A stretch of DNA of 42,309 nucleotides from a virus: positions 1-42,309 of the IMG/VR virus record IMGVR_UViG_3300037137_000583; one strand, given 5' to 3'. Shown piece after piece: positions 24,157 to 30,224 of this stretch. Position 1 is the stretch's first letter. The number at the start of each line of letters is the position of its first letter. Both the position numbers and the translations under genes were made by a program. Below the pieces are notes generated by a model. It had not been told where the DNA came from. It saw only the letters and a list, made by a program, of their open reading frames with translations, and searched no databases.

Positions 24157-25566
24157 ATGGCAAAACAACAAATGCCTTCAGTCGCACAGTTTAGTCTGCC
24201 AACAGGACAGGCTCCGGCAAGCGAACCAGTGAAAGAGAAAACAAAAGGAATGCCGGAAGTGGCTCAATTCAGTTTGCCTGGTGGTGCGGAAAAACAAGTA
24301 ACTCCAAAGAAGGACTGGTTACAGAAAACCGGAGATGTTGTTAATGCCATATTCCCGGGAAAACAGGTGGGAGAAGCAATAGGAACTTTGGGCGGTTATA
24401 TAGCAAGTCCCAATAAGGAGTTTTACGACACTTCGGCTCCTTCCCCGCTTCAAGTGGCTGGAGATGTGGCCCAGGGAGCTTTGATGGTTGGAACTGGAAT
24501 GCCTGAAACTGCGGGAGTAAGTAATGTAGGAAAGGCGGCGGGAATAGGCGAAAAGGTCTTTGGAAAGGCTTTACCGGCTATGAAGGTAGCAAAGACAGCT
24601 TTGGGAAGGATCGGGCAGACGGGGCTCGTAGGGGCCGGATTTGGAGCCACACAGGCTCTTAAGGAGGGTCAGACAGGTGTTAAAGAAATAGGCAAACAGG
24701 CGGCTATTGGGGGTCTTGTTGGAGGTGCTCTTGGAACAGCTGGAGAAATAATCAGTGCAGCTGCCAGCCATTTACCTGAAAGAATCACAAGACAATTTAT
24801 ACCGGGAATTAATGAGGAGACGAATAAATATGCTGTTCAAAAAGGACTGGGAGCTCCAAAGACAATGCTGAATGAAAGCGATACATCAATAAAAACATTA
24901 GGATCACAACTGGGAGAAGCACTGAAAGCCAAAGGAAAGGTGTATGTTCAACCAACAGGCGAAGAAATATTGAATCAAGTAGTCAATCAATTCCCGGACT
25001 CGGGAATGGGTGCGGAAGAAATTGCAGCAAATCTTAAAAAATTGGCACCACTTAAAAGCAAGTTGATAGACAAAGTAGTAGCCGGTGAAGCATCACTGAC
25101 AGAACTTCATAATCTCAATTCAGCAATTGGAGATGCAACTTTCAAGAGTGTCTTTGATGATCCAACAGTGAAAGCCGGTAAACAAATCGGATCGGCTTTC
25201 TATCACACAGTTTCAGATCTGTTAAAAACAGAGTTGCCAGAGAGTGCTCCGCTGTTTGACAACCTCACAAAAGAATATCAACTTAATCAGGCATTAAGAC
25301 AGGTTGTAAGACGAGGAGCAAAAGCCAAATCAATTACATTGAGAGACATAGTCGCATTTACATCTGGACTTGGTGCATTGGGGCCTATAGGGGGTGCTGG
25401 TGCGGTGCTTGCTGAAAAAGGATTGGTTAACCCAACAATAAACTTACAGACAGCAGGACTGATGAGCAAACTAGCAAAGCCGGTAGTTGGAAAAGCCGCT
25501 CAAGCAATAAGAGCTCCATTGATCGGAGCTGTAACAAAAGGGGTTTCTGGTCTACTCCCCAAATAA
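24157..25566 (+). CDS. Putative ejection/internal virion protein 2
   Basis: A 469-residue protein. The N-terminus repeats a short motif: MPSVAQFSLPTG (6-17) and MPEVAQFSLPGG (32-43). Gly/Ala-rich hydrophobic stretches near residues 150-208 (AIGGLVGGALGTAGEIISAA) and 400-422 (GLGALGPIGGAGAVLAEKGL) could insert in membranes. The helical middle has a TKEYQLNQALRQVV-type region. This composition is typical of podovirus ejection proteins that form a channel across the cell envelope. It is the last gene of the virion module. Confidence 0.65.
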   Translation: MAKQQMPSVAQFSLPTGQAPASEPVKEKTKGMPEVAQFSLPGGAEKQVTPKKDWLQKTGDVVNAIFPGKQVGEAIGTLGGYIASPNKEFYDTSAPSPLQVAGDVAQGALMVGTGMPETAGVSNVGKAAGIGEKVFGKALPAMKVAKTALGRIGQTGLVGAGFGATQALKEGQTGVKEIGKQAAIGGLVGGALGTAGEIISAAASHLPERITRQFIPGINEETNKYAVQKGLGAPKTMLNESDTSIKTLGSQLGEALKAKGKVYVQPTGEEILNQVVNQFPDSGMGAEEIAANLKKLAPLKSKLIDKVVAGEASLTELHNLNSAIGDATFKSVFDDPTVKAGKQIGSAFYHTVSDLLKTELPESAPLFDNLTKEYQLNQALRQVVRRGAKAKSITLRDIVAFTSGLGALGPIGGAGAVLAEKGLVNPTINLQTAGLMSKLAKPVVGKAAQAIRAPLIGAVTKGVSGLLPK

Positions 25567-25676
25567 ATCAATGCCACAAATGACTGGAAGAAACCAGAAA
25601 AGTATAAATATGAAAGATATTAATCCAATAAGTCTCATATAACAACTATAACATAAAGTATAATTAAAGTAAAGCT

Positions 25677-26282
25677 ATGAAATACAAATTGCCATTAGCG
25701 GTGCCAAAGGGAGAAAAACCAATCATTACAGGGCCTTATGGGGCTAATGATCCCGAACTTCTGGCTTGGTATGCTGAACATGGACTGAACTTGACAGCTC
25801 ACAACGGAGTAGACATAGTAGTGGGAGATAGCATCCTAACCTACGGGACCCGGATCGTATGCCCCGTGCCGGAAGCCGAACTCTCGCAGACTTGGTGGGA
25901 TTATCCGATGTCAACCAAAGGAAACGGGATCCAGATAGCATGGGAAGAGGGACCGGACAGGTACAATATGAGAGCATGGCATTGCTCGGAGATTGTGACA
26001 AATAGACTTAGCTTTAAGGAGGGAGATGTGATTGGATACATAGGAAACTCGGGATTGGTGCGACCGGCACCGACTCCACAGAGGCCATTTGACGGATCCC
26101 ACATACATCTGATGCTGTACAAGAATGGTGTTATAATAGATCCAATGACCGTTTTTAATATAAAAGACTGGTTTACTCAAGAAGATACAGGCGTAGAAAA
26201 AGACCTCCCACCTTTGCAGTGGGCTCTTAAATATGCCAAAGAACAATTTGAGAAATTAAAAAAATTATTAGGTTATAAGTAA
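25677..26282 (+). CDS. M23-type peptidase endolysin
   Basis: A 201-residue LytM/M23-fold metallopeptidase. Zinc ligands are H42-x3-D46 (HNGVD) and H144 of H142-x-H (GSHIHLMLY), with H102 (AWHCSE) as the likely catalytic-site His. FKEGDVIGYIGNSG (~116-129) is the family's characteristic turn before the HxH. A Lys-rich C-terminal helix follows. No signal peptide is seen, so release depends on the holin at 26293. It should cut peptide cross-links in peptidoglycan. The 110 bases upstream contain TATAAT at 25659-25664 without a convincing -35. Confidence 0.87.
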   Translation: MKYKLPLAVPKGEKPIITGPYGANDPELLAWYAEHGLNLTAHNGVDIVVGDSILTYGTRIVCPVPEAELSQTWWDYPMSTKGNGIQIAWEEGPDRYNMRAWHCSEIVTNRLSFKEGDVIGYIGNSGLVRPAPTPQRPFDGSHIHLMLYKNGVIIDPMTVFNIKDWFTQEDTGVEKDLPPLQWALKYAKEQFEKLKKLLGYK

Positions 26283-26292
26283 CATTAAATAT

Positions 26293-26550
26293 ATGGTAGA
26301 AACATCAGTCGTAGTGCTTGCCGTCAACATATTGACCGCAGTTTTAAGAAAATGGATCTTTCCTAAATTCGGAAGGATCGGTGTTCAAGTAATTGCATTC
26401 GTATTGGCTCTCATTGGGGCTGGATGGATGACATATTCAAGTGGTTTTCCTTCTCTCGTTGACTTTGTAAAAGAGGGATTGAAACTCCTTGCTTTGGCTA
26501 TTGCCTTCTACGAGATTGTATTGAAATACATTCCCGTCTTTAGGAAATAG
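26293..26550 (+). CDS. Holin
   Basis: An 85-residue membrane protein with two to three hydrophobic segments (VVVLAVNILTAVL near 5-17, VIAFVLALIGAGWMTY near 34-49, LLALAIAFYEIVLKYI near 64-79) and a basic end, VFRK. It lies 10 bases after the M23 peptidase and starts AAATATATG. Size, topology and position are those of a small phage holin that permeabilises the inner membrane at lysis. Confidence 0.75.
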   Translation: MVETSVVVLAVNILTAVLRKWIFPKFGRIGVQVIAFVLALIGAGWMTYSSGFPSLVDFVKEGLKLLALAIAFYEIVLKYIPVFRK

Positions 26551-26609
26551 ACAAAGATTACAATTAGCCAACAATCATTTTACCTAAACTTGTAGAATGG
26601 ATAATTCCT

Positions 26610-27011
26610 ATGGCTTTTGCTGCAAGTCTTATACCAAGCGTAGCGACGACTACAGCTTTAGAGGCACCTTTGCCGGTTCCTGAGACCATCGAGGCACCAC
26701 AGGAGCCACAGCAAGCCACAGGGGGAATTGAGTGCTCTTGCGTCCTTTTCGTGAAATCTTTGGGCTTTAAACTGCCCAGATTGATCGATGCCGGAAACTT
26801 GGATACTAATTCAAGAGTACCAATCAAGGGAGGCATCATTTCGTTCGTCTATGAAAACGGAATGCATCATCTTGCCTATGTAGAAAGCATTCAGCCGGAT
26901 GGCATTCACATCAAAGAATCAAACTTTGAAAAGTGCAAAATTGGAGAAAGAATTATATCGCCAAACGATGAACATATCATTGGATTCTGGCGATCTCCCG
27001 ACATCGATTAG
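26610..27011 (+). CDS. CHAP-like cysteine peptidase/amidase with hydrophobic N-terminus
   Basis: A 133-residue protein. The first ~20 residues are hydrophobic (MAFAASLIPSVATTTALEAP) and the frame is open to 26568, where further hydrophobic codons precede the ATG, so a rare start codon upstream could extend a signal or anchor segment. A Pro/Glu linker follows, then ECSCVLFVKSLG (Cys42/Cys44), PIKGGIISF and NGMHHLAYVESI (His86/87), the Cys...His order of CHAP/NlpC-type wall hydrolases. It may be a second lysis enzyme or a virion-borne wall hydrolase. A terminator follows at 27086. Confidence 0.6.
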   Translation: MAFAASLIPSVATTTALEAPLPVPETIEAPQEPQQATGGIECSCVLFVKSLGFKLPRLIDAGNLDTNSRVPIKGGIISFVYENGMHHLAYVESIQPDGIHIKESNFEKCKIGERIISPNDEHIIGFWRSPDID

Positions 27012-27039
27012 TCGTCGTACTAAGGGGGCATTTAGTATG

Positions 27040-27061
27040 TAATTATTAACACTAATAATTA
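27040..27061 (+). repeat. AT-only perfect inverted repeat
   Basis: TAATTATTA (27040-27048) pairs with TAATAATTA (27053-27061) around ACAC. It lies between the CHAP-like gene and the terminator and is likely part of the transcription-end region. Confidence 0.45.
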
Positions 27062-27085
27062 TTACTAACTAATAAATAGCAGGAG

Positions 27086-27106
27086 AGGCGAGTCGATTCG
27101 CCTTTT
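27086..27106 (+). terminator. Intrinsic terminator of the structural/lysis operon
   Basis: AGGCGA (27086-27091) pairs with TCGCCT (27098-27103) around a 6-base loop, with TTTT following at 27103-27106. It ends the operon after the lysis genes and lies just upstream of the small-RNA promoter. Confidence 0.75.
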
Positions 27107-27109
27107 CTG

Positions 27110-27124
27110 TTGTGGTATAATTTA
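27110..27124 (+). promoter_or_regulatory. Extended -10 promoter for a small RNA
   Basis: TTGTGGTATAATTTA contains TGgTATAAT (27113-27121), an extended -10. The -35 is weak. The same 15 bases recur at 39794-39808 ahead of the chaperonin leader. Transcription would begin near 27128. Confidence 0.7.
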
Positions 27125-27127
27125 GAT

Positions 27128-27272
27128 GAAATGGTTTTTGTAATCTGACAGACGGCTTCCACCGACTAACCCTAAACACTGACTATTGAGCCAAGTGTTC
27201 CCAACCTACTAGCGGTGGTGTCTTCAGATTCACTGGAGGGGAGAGTTGTACACTCTTCCCTTCTTTCTGTTG
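27128..27272 (+). ncRNA. Self-contained pseudoknotted small RNA
   Basis: A ~145-nt transcription unit bounded by the promoter at 27110 and a terminator at 27238. P1 pairs 27142-27148 with 27224-27230 and, past a bulged C, 27150-27153 with 27220-27223 (11 bp). P2 pairs CCACCG (27159-27164) with CGGTGG (27213-27218). P3 pairs AACACT (27175-27180) with AGTGTT (27194-27199). GGCT in the P1-P2 internal loop (27154-27157) can pair with AGCC in the P3 loop (27189-27192), forming a pseudoknot. No ORF of note lies inside. I cannot assign it to a known RNA family. Confidence 0.7.
27238..27272 (+). terminator. Intrinsic terminator of the small RNA
   Basis: GGGGAGAGT (27238-27246) pairs with ACTCTTCCC (27252-27260) over 9 bp with one G-U and a 5-base loop, followed by the T-rich TTCTTTCTGTTG. 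Confidence 0.75.
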
Positions 27273-27285
27273 TGAACATTCTACC

Positions 27286-27306
27286 TGTGGATAACTCTGT
27301 GGATAA
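27286..27306. promoter_or_regulatory. Two perfect DnaA boxes
   Basis: TGTGGATAA occurs at 27286-27294 and again at 27298-27306, direct repeats separated by CTC. Each is the complement of the consensus DnaA box TTATCCACA. They lie 17 bases before the gene at 27323 and may let host DnaA regulate it or take part in replication. Confidence 0.75.
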
Positions 27307-27322
27307 CTGATATTGTCTGGGT

Positions 27323-27508
27323 ATGAAACCGGATCCAAATAACGACATGATTCCAAGAATGCGATCGATCGTGCAGAGGCAAAAACCATGTAAAGACTGC
27401 GGGGAAATGATGGATTATGTCAGTATTCATAAAACATTCTGCTTTGAATGTAAGTTGAGAAGAAAGGAGGAATTGAGAAGTAAACGAAAAAATGAGAAAA
27501 GAAAGTGA
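27323..27508 (+). CDS. Small zinc-ribbon protein
   Basis: A 61-residue protein with CKDCGEMMDYVSIHKTFCFE at residues 23-42 (CxxC...CxxC) followed by a basic tail (KLRRKEELRSKRKNEKRK). The four-Cys ribbon plus basic tail suggests DNA or RNA binding. Similar short ribbon proteins accompany HNH genes in phages. It overlaps the next gene by 17 bases. Confidence 0.65.
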   Translation: MKPDPNNDMIPRMRSIVQRQKPCKDCGEMMDYVSIHKTFCFECKLRRKEELRSKRKNEKRK

Positions 27509-27899
27509 TGAAATTCGTAAAGAGAGATGCAGAAAAGCCGCTATAACACACGGTATGAGCAAAACCAATTTCTATGCTGTATGGAAAAGCATAAAGCAAA
27601 GGTGTACAAATCAAAAGACCTCTAGTTTTAAGGATTATGGTGGTAGAGGAATAAAACTATGTAAAAAATGGTTGAAATTCAAAAACTTTAAAGAAGATAT
27701 GTATGAAAGTTATCTTGATCATAAGAGAAATTATTCATCTACCACGATAGAAAGAATCAATAATGATAGTGATTATTCAAAAGATAATTGTAAGTGGGCA
27801 GTTTGGAGTGAACAATTCTCAAATAGAAGAATCCCTAGAGGATATGTTTGGAAAAAAAGAAAATCTAGTATTTTATTTATTGGATTGATTTATATATAA
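27492..27899 (+). CDS. HNH/AP2-type homing-endonuclease-like protein
   Basis: A 135-residue protein. HGMSKTNFYAVWKSIKQRC, then FKDYGGRGIKLCKKWLKFKN, TIERINNDSDYSKDNCKWAV and EQFSNRR are the ordered hallmarks of a family of phage endonuclease-like proteins in which an HNH-derived core (D-R-I-N-N-x-x-x-Y-x-x-x-N-C-x-W) recognises DNA. It is probably a mobile nuclease. It sits at the edge of the non-coding RNA region, where such elements often insert. The C-terminus (ILFIGLIYI) is atypically hydrophobic. Confidence 0.8.
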   Translation: MRKESDEIRKERCRKAAITHGMSKTNFYAVWKSIKQRCTNQKTSSFKDYGGRGIKLCKKWLKFKNFKEDMYESYLDHKRNYSSTTIERINNDSDYSKDNCKWAVWSEQFSNRRIPRGYVWKKRKSSILFIGLIYI

Positions 27900-27956
27900 T
27901 AAAAAAGAAAAATAAACTCATATTTTAAATAAAAAAGAGTTCTATATTTTTCGTAC

Positions 27957-28054
27957 GCTCCAGTAAAAAGGAGCAGACAGAGAGAAATCTCTGCAGGTGA
28001 ACAGCCCGTCGGCAGATCAGTGTAAGCTTGTCTGTGCGATAGGGCTGTTTGTCT
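27957..28054 (+). ncRNA. Three-hairpin structured RNA
   Basis: GCTCC/GGAGC (27957-27961, 27970-27974) is followed by CAGAGA-GAAA-TCTCTG (27978-27993), a GNRA-capped stem. An 8-bp stem AACAGCCC/GGGCTGTT (28000-28007, 28042-28049) follows, with an inner 5-bp stem (28012-28016, 28031-28035). AGACA (27975-27979) can alternatively pair with TGTCT (28050-28054) to close a junction. It ends just before the promoter at 28056. No coding potential. It may be a separate small RNA, a terminator complex or the 5' part of the large RNA. Confidence 0.55.
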
Positions 28055-28055
28055 C

Positions 28056-28084
28056 TTGACTATTTACAAGTATCTTGCTATACT
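28056..28084 (+). promoter_or_regulatory. Sigma70-type promoter for the large structured RNA
   Basis: TTGACT (28056-28061), a 17-base spacer, and TATACT (28079-28084) with an extended TGc. Initiation is expected near 28091, the first base of a 6-bp stem-loop. Confidence 0.75.
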
Positions 28085-28301
28085 AGTAAAACTTCCTTAA
28101 TGGAAGTCACGCTTTTGGCAAGTAGTCAATATTGCCTCGCTAAAAGATATCACCAAAACATCACTTGTGGGCGAGTGGTGTTTTGATTTATAATGAAGAC
28201 AAATCTCTTCGCCTCATCAGCTGGAGCTTCCAAATGAGTAGATTTGCATGAAAGATGCATAGATTTGGAGGGGGGAACGGGTAACCTCCCTATGATGCAA
28301 T

Positions 28302-28487
28302 ATGAATTACAAAAGAAGATCGTGCCGTCACAGATTCCTGAACGGCAAGTTTATGTTTAACAGCGTGTGGTGTTTCAAAAAGAGTTTCCTCCGGGATTAT
28401 TTGGATAAAAGCATATGGAAAAAAAGTATAAAAAATGCCCGAAATGCTGGTGTCATTATACCGGAAACCATAGATGCGATGGACTAA
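28302..28487 (+). CDS. Doubtful short ORF inside the structured region
   Basis: A 61-codon frame, MNYKRRSCRHRFLNGKFMFN at the start, basic with two Cys. It is preceded by a GGAGG/CCTCC hairpin (28267-28271, 28285-28289). It overlaps the 28415 ORF in another frame. It may be a spurious frame in an RNA gene. Confidence 0.2.
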   Translation: MNYKRRSCRHRFLNGKFMFNSVWCFKKSFLRDYLDKSIWKKSIKNARNAGVIIPETIDAMD

Positions 28488-28564
28488 TGAGACTACTTGT
28501 GGAACACTATAAAAGCAAAAAGAAGAGTTCTTTGAGTCTTGGGTTGACTGAAACAACGCTATAG
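28415..28564 (+). CDS. Possible 49-aa Cys/His-rich protein
   Basis: MEKKYKKCPKCWCHYTGNHR at the start with a further Cys at 21; the C-x2-C-x-C-H-x4-H-x-C spacing (residues 8-21) is consistent with a zinc site, then a basic helix. The stop falls inside the stem 28555-28572. It may be a real micro-protein within the RNA region or a chance frame. Confidence 0.35.
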   Translation: MEKKYKKCPKCWCHYTGNHRCDGLMRLLVEHYKSKKKSSLSLGLTETTL

Positions 28565-29012
28565 CCAGCGTTAAAGTGAAGCGAAAGCCAATAGGTTGGG
28601 TGAGTAGTTCGCTTACGGGGATTAACATCTGGTTTAACTTACGGCTATGCAAACGGCTCCAGATAAACTGAGTGAGCCATGCGGGCAAAGGGTAGAGAGA
28701 AGCATTCTAGATTGTTTATCTTTACTTCCGCATTAGGACAAGATCCTGCTGGGTAGCGGGAAGTCCCTTCGGATCAGGGTGGGCCCTGGTTGATGCAAAA
28801 ATAAAAGCTGAATTACCCCCCGTATTGTGAGTAAAAAGTAGACTCACACCCAAGACTTGGAGAGTTCTTTGTCGGCTCGGAGTCATGCTCCGAGACAATC
28901 CTAGTCCTCGGAGGACGGACTACTAGGCAGGCTCCGGGCCGATAGAGAATTATCAACAGGATATCTACTTTTAAGATATAGACTATCCTAACCACCACGG
29001 TATGATGTTGGT

Positions 29013-29082
29013 ATGGGAAAGAGTGAAAATATTGTAATTAATAGCCACCAGCGACCAAGAGACTTATTCACTCTCTTCCCAT
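29013..29082 (+). promoter_or_regulatory. Putative antiterminator helix
   Basis: 29013-29027 pairs with 29067-29082 over 15 bp with one bulged C. The 3' arm abuts the 3' arm of the terminator and the terminator's 5' arm lies inside, so the two helices cross and should exclude each other (or form an unusual pseudoknot). This would make readthrough into the replication gene conditional. Confidence 0.55.
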
Positions 29083-29099
29083 TCGCTGGTGGCTTTTGA
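29013..29099 (+). CDS. Possible 28-aa leader peptide
   Basis: ATG at 29013 opens 28 codons (MGKSENIVINSHQRPRDLF at the start) ending at TGA 29097-29099, nine bases before the replication gene. The ORF spans all arms of the antiterminator/terminator pair, as leader peptides in attenuators do. It could also be chance. Confidence 0.25.
   Translation: MGKSENIVINSHQRPRDLFTLFPFAGGF
29043..29098 (+). terminator. Strong intrinsic terminator before the replication gene
   Basis: AGCCACCAGCGA (29043-29054) pairs perfectly with TCGCTGGTGGCT (29083-29094) over 12 bp, with an inner AAGAGA/TCTCTT stem, followed by TTTT (29094-29097). It ends the structured RNA and lies 10 bases before the ATG at 29108. 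Confidence 0.8.
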
Positions 29100-29107
29100 T
29101 TATAAAT

Positions 29108-29827
29108 ATGGCAAATCCACAAAAAGAACATGGGTACACGGGGATCGCAAACGAAATACTGGATCATTTGGTCGAGCCAGGAATCAATGGCAGTGAATAC
29201 CGAGTCCTTCTATTTGTGATCCGAAAGACATATGGGTTTCATAAGAAAAAAGATCGAATATCATTATCACAATTTGCTAAATCAACAAAAATGAACAGGA
29301 GAGAAGCGATTAGGACCATCAAAAGGCTAGTAGGTAAAAGGATAATACTAAAGGAAAACGGAGTATATTCCTTCAATAAAAATTGGGAAGAGTGGGTAGT
29401 GGGCAAACGCCCACATAGTGGGCAATTGGACACTGGGGGGGGTGGGCAATTGTACCCCAAAAGTAGTGGGCAATTGACCACCCACAAAAGAAAGAAAGAA
29501 ATAGAAACAAAAGAAACTCTTGCGGCTAAAGCCGCTTCATGGGTTTTGGAAGAAAAACTTCAGGAAATGGAAGAAGTGCAAAATTCATACAAAGACATTA
29601 TCGCCACCTTTATTCGAGAGAAGCCAGTCAAGGTGGAGAACGCCAAACAACTTTCAAATATCATAGGTCGATATTGTAGGATCGCCCAGAAACTTTCGGG
29701 GGCGTATACCAACAAACAGATATTTGAAGTAGCTGAGCGGATTAAGAAAGACAATGAGAAACGACAGCGTCAAGGCGATGAAATTGATTGGACTCTCGAG
29801 ACAATTTATAAGTATTTAACAAAATAA
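29108..29827 (+). CDS. Replication initiator, lambda O-like N-terminal domain
   Basis: A 239-residue protein. The ATG at 29108 (MANPQKEHGYTGIANEILDH) is preferred over TTG at 29096. GSEYRVLLFVIRKTYGFHKK (~28-47), DRISLSQFAKSTKMNRREAI and RTIKRLVGKRII are the winged-helix DNA-binding domain of phage replication protein O. A linker of GQL-x-T/Y repeats (~101-122) is encoded by DNA carrying four iterons. The C-terminal part is helical and would recruit the host helicase loader or helicase. As in lambda, the initiator should bind an origin located in its own gene. Expression is probably controlled by the terminator/antiterminator just upstream. Confidence 0.88.
   Translation: MANPQKEHGYTGIANEILDHLVEPGINGSEYRVLLFVIRKTYGFHKKKDRISLSQFAKSTKMNRREAIRTIKRLVGKRIILKENGVYSFNKNWEEWVVGKRPHSGQLDTGGGGQLYPKSSGQLTTHKRKKEIETKETLAAKAASWVLEEKLQEMEEVQNSYKDIIATFIREKPVKVENAKQLSNIIGRYCRIAQKLSGAYTNKQIFEVAERIKKDNEKRQRQGDEIDWTLETIYKYLTK
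29397..29515 (+). other. Putative replication origin: four iterons plus A-rich tract
   Basis: Four copies of GTGGGCAA(TT/AC)G start at 29399, 29418, 29442 and 29466 (spacing 19, 24, 24). The first forms an inverted repeat with GCCCAC (29409-29414). A purine/A-rich tract (about 29483-29515) follows, as expected for an unwinding element. The arrangement inside the O-like gene mirrors lambda ori. Confidence 0.75.
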
Positions 29828-29828
29828 C

Positions 29829-30224
29829 ATGGCAAAGAAAGAAAAGGATGAAAAACCAAAAGTGGAAATGAAGCAATATACAGATGCCGAGCTTCAAAAG
29901 TTCCACGGTCTGGTGCAGAAGTACTACTACGACTACACGCTGGAAACTGGCAAGGATGCTGGGCAGGTGATCCGAATGCTCGACAAAAAGAAGCTGATGG
30001 TCGCTTACGGGGCGATAAACGAGCGGGGAGCGGTCTCCAAGATGGACCTGGAGGTGCCGCCAAGCCGACTGGTACAGTTCGAGAATATATACGAGCAATG
30101 GCAGTACTGGAAAGTTAAGACTGGATTAGAACCAAATCTGGGGGAACGAAAGAAATTGGAACAACTGGATGAGGTTGCCCAGCAGATGACAGTGGATCCT
30201 GGACCTGAGGAAATCCCATTTTAG
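29829..30224 (+). CDS. Hypothetical protein ending in an SSB-like acidic tail
   Basis: A 131-residue protein starting one base after the initiator gene. The N-terminus is Lys/Glu-rich, the body helical (LQKFHGLVQKYYYDYTLETG), and the last residues are DPGPEEIPF. The final E-E-I-P-F resembles the C-terminal peptide of single-stranded-DNA-binding proteins (DDIPF), which recruits replication and repair enzymes. The protein has no OB-fold signature, so it may dock on the same partner as the SSB at 35143. Position beside the initiator suggests a replication accessory role. Confidence 0.65.
   Translation: MAKKEKDEKPKVEMKQYTDAELQKFHGLVQKYYYDYTLETGKDAGQVIRMLDKKKLMVAYGAINERGAVSKMDLEVPPSRLVQFENIYEQWQYWKVKTGLEPNLGERKKLEQLDEVAQQMTVDPGPEEIPF

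Larger units (their letters stand above)
28091..29094 (+). ncRNA. Candidate ~1-kb structured noncoding RNA
   Basis: From the promoter at 28056 to the terminator at 29094 there is no convincing long ORF but dense pairing. Stems include 28091-28096/28102-28107; 28154-28164/28175-28185 (11 bp), whose loop GCGA can pair with TCGC at 28137-28140; and 28245-28249/28255-28259. Further stems are 28555-28560/28567-28572; 28579-28585/28608-28614; 28627-28632/28659-28664; 28745-28750/28755-28760; and 28775-28779/28784-28788. Also 28827-28833/28842-28848; 28876-28882/28888-28894; 28900-28905/28922-28927; and 28958-28963/28984-28989. Size, phage setting and complexity recall GOLLD/ROOL-class large RNAs, but I cannot confirm membership. 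Two short ORFs (28302-28564) lie in the middle, so it could be two RNAs flanking a small coding part. Confidence 0.6.

Noticed and set aside
25571-25642. 23-codon ORF after the second ejection protein
   Set aside because: Too short, no motif, and no supporting start context; the 110-base gap otherwise contains only a lone TATAAT.
27142-27230. tRNA or tmRNA gene
   Set aside because: No T-arm GTTC-type loop, anticodon arm or CCA-compatible acceptor geometry; the fold has a long P1 and a pseudoknot instead.
28056-28129. TTGACTA (28056-28062) pairing with TAGTCAA (28123-28129) as an RNA stem
   Set aside because: The left arm is the -35 box of the promoter and would not be in the transcript that starts near 28091; it could only form in readthrough RNA.
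28950-28990. AAGATATAG near 28973 resembles the S element of group I introns, suggesting an intron
   Set aside because: The expected matching R element, P3/P7 pairing and a split host gene are not seen; the neighbouring genes are intact. Kept as part of the structured RNA.
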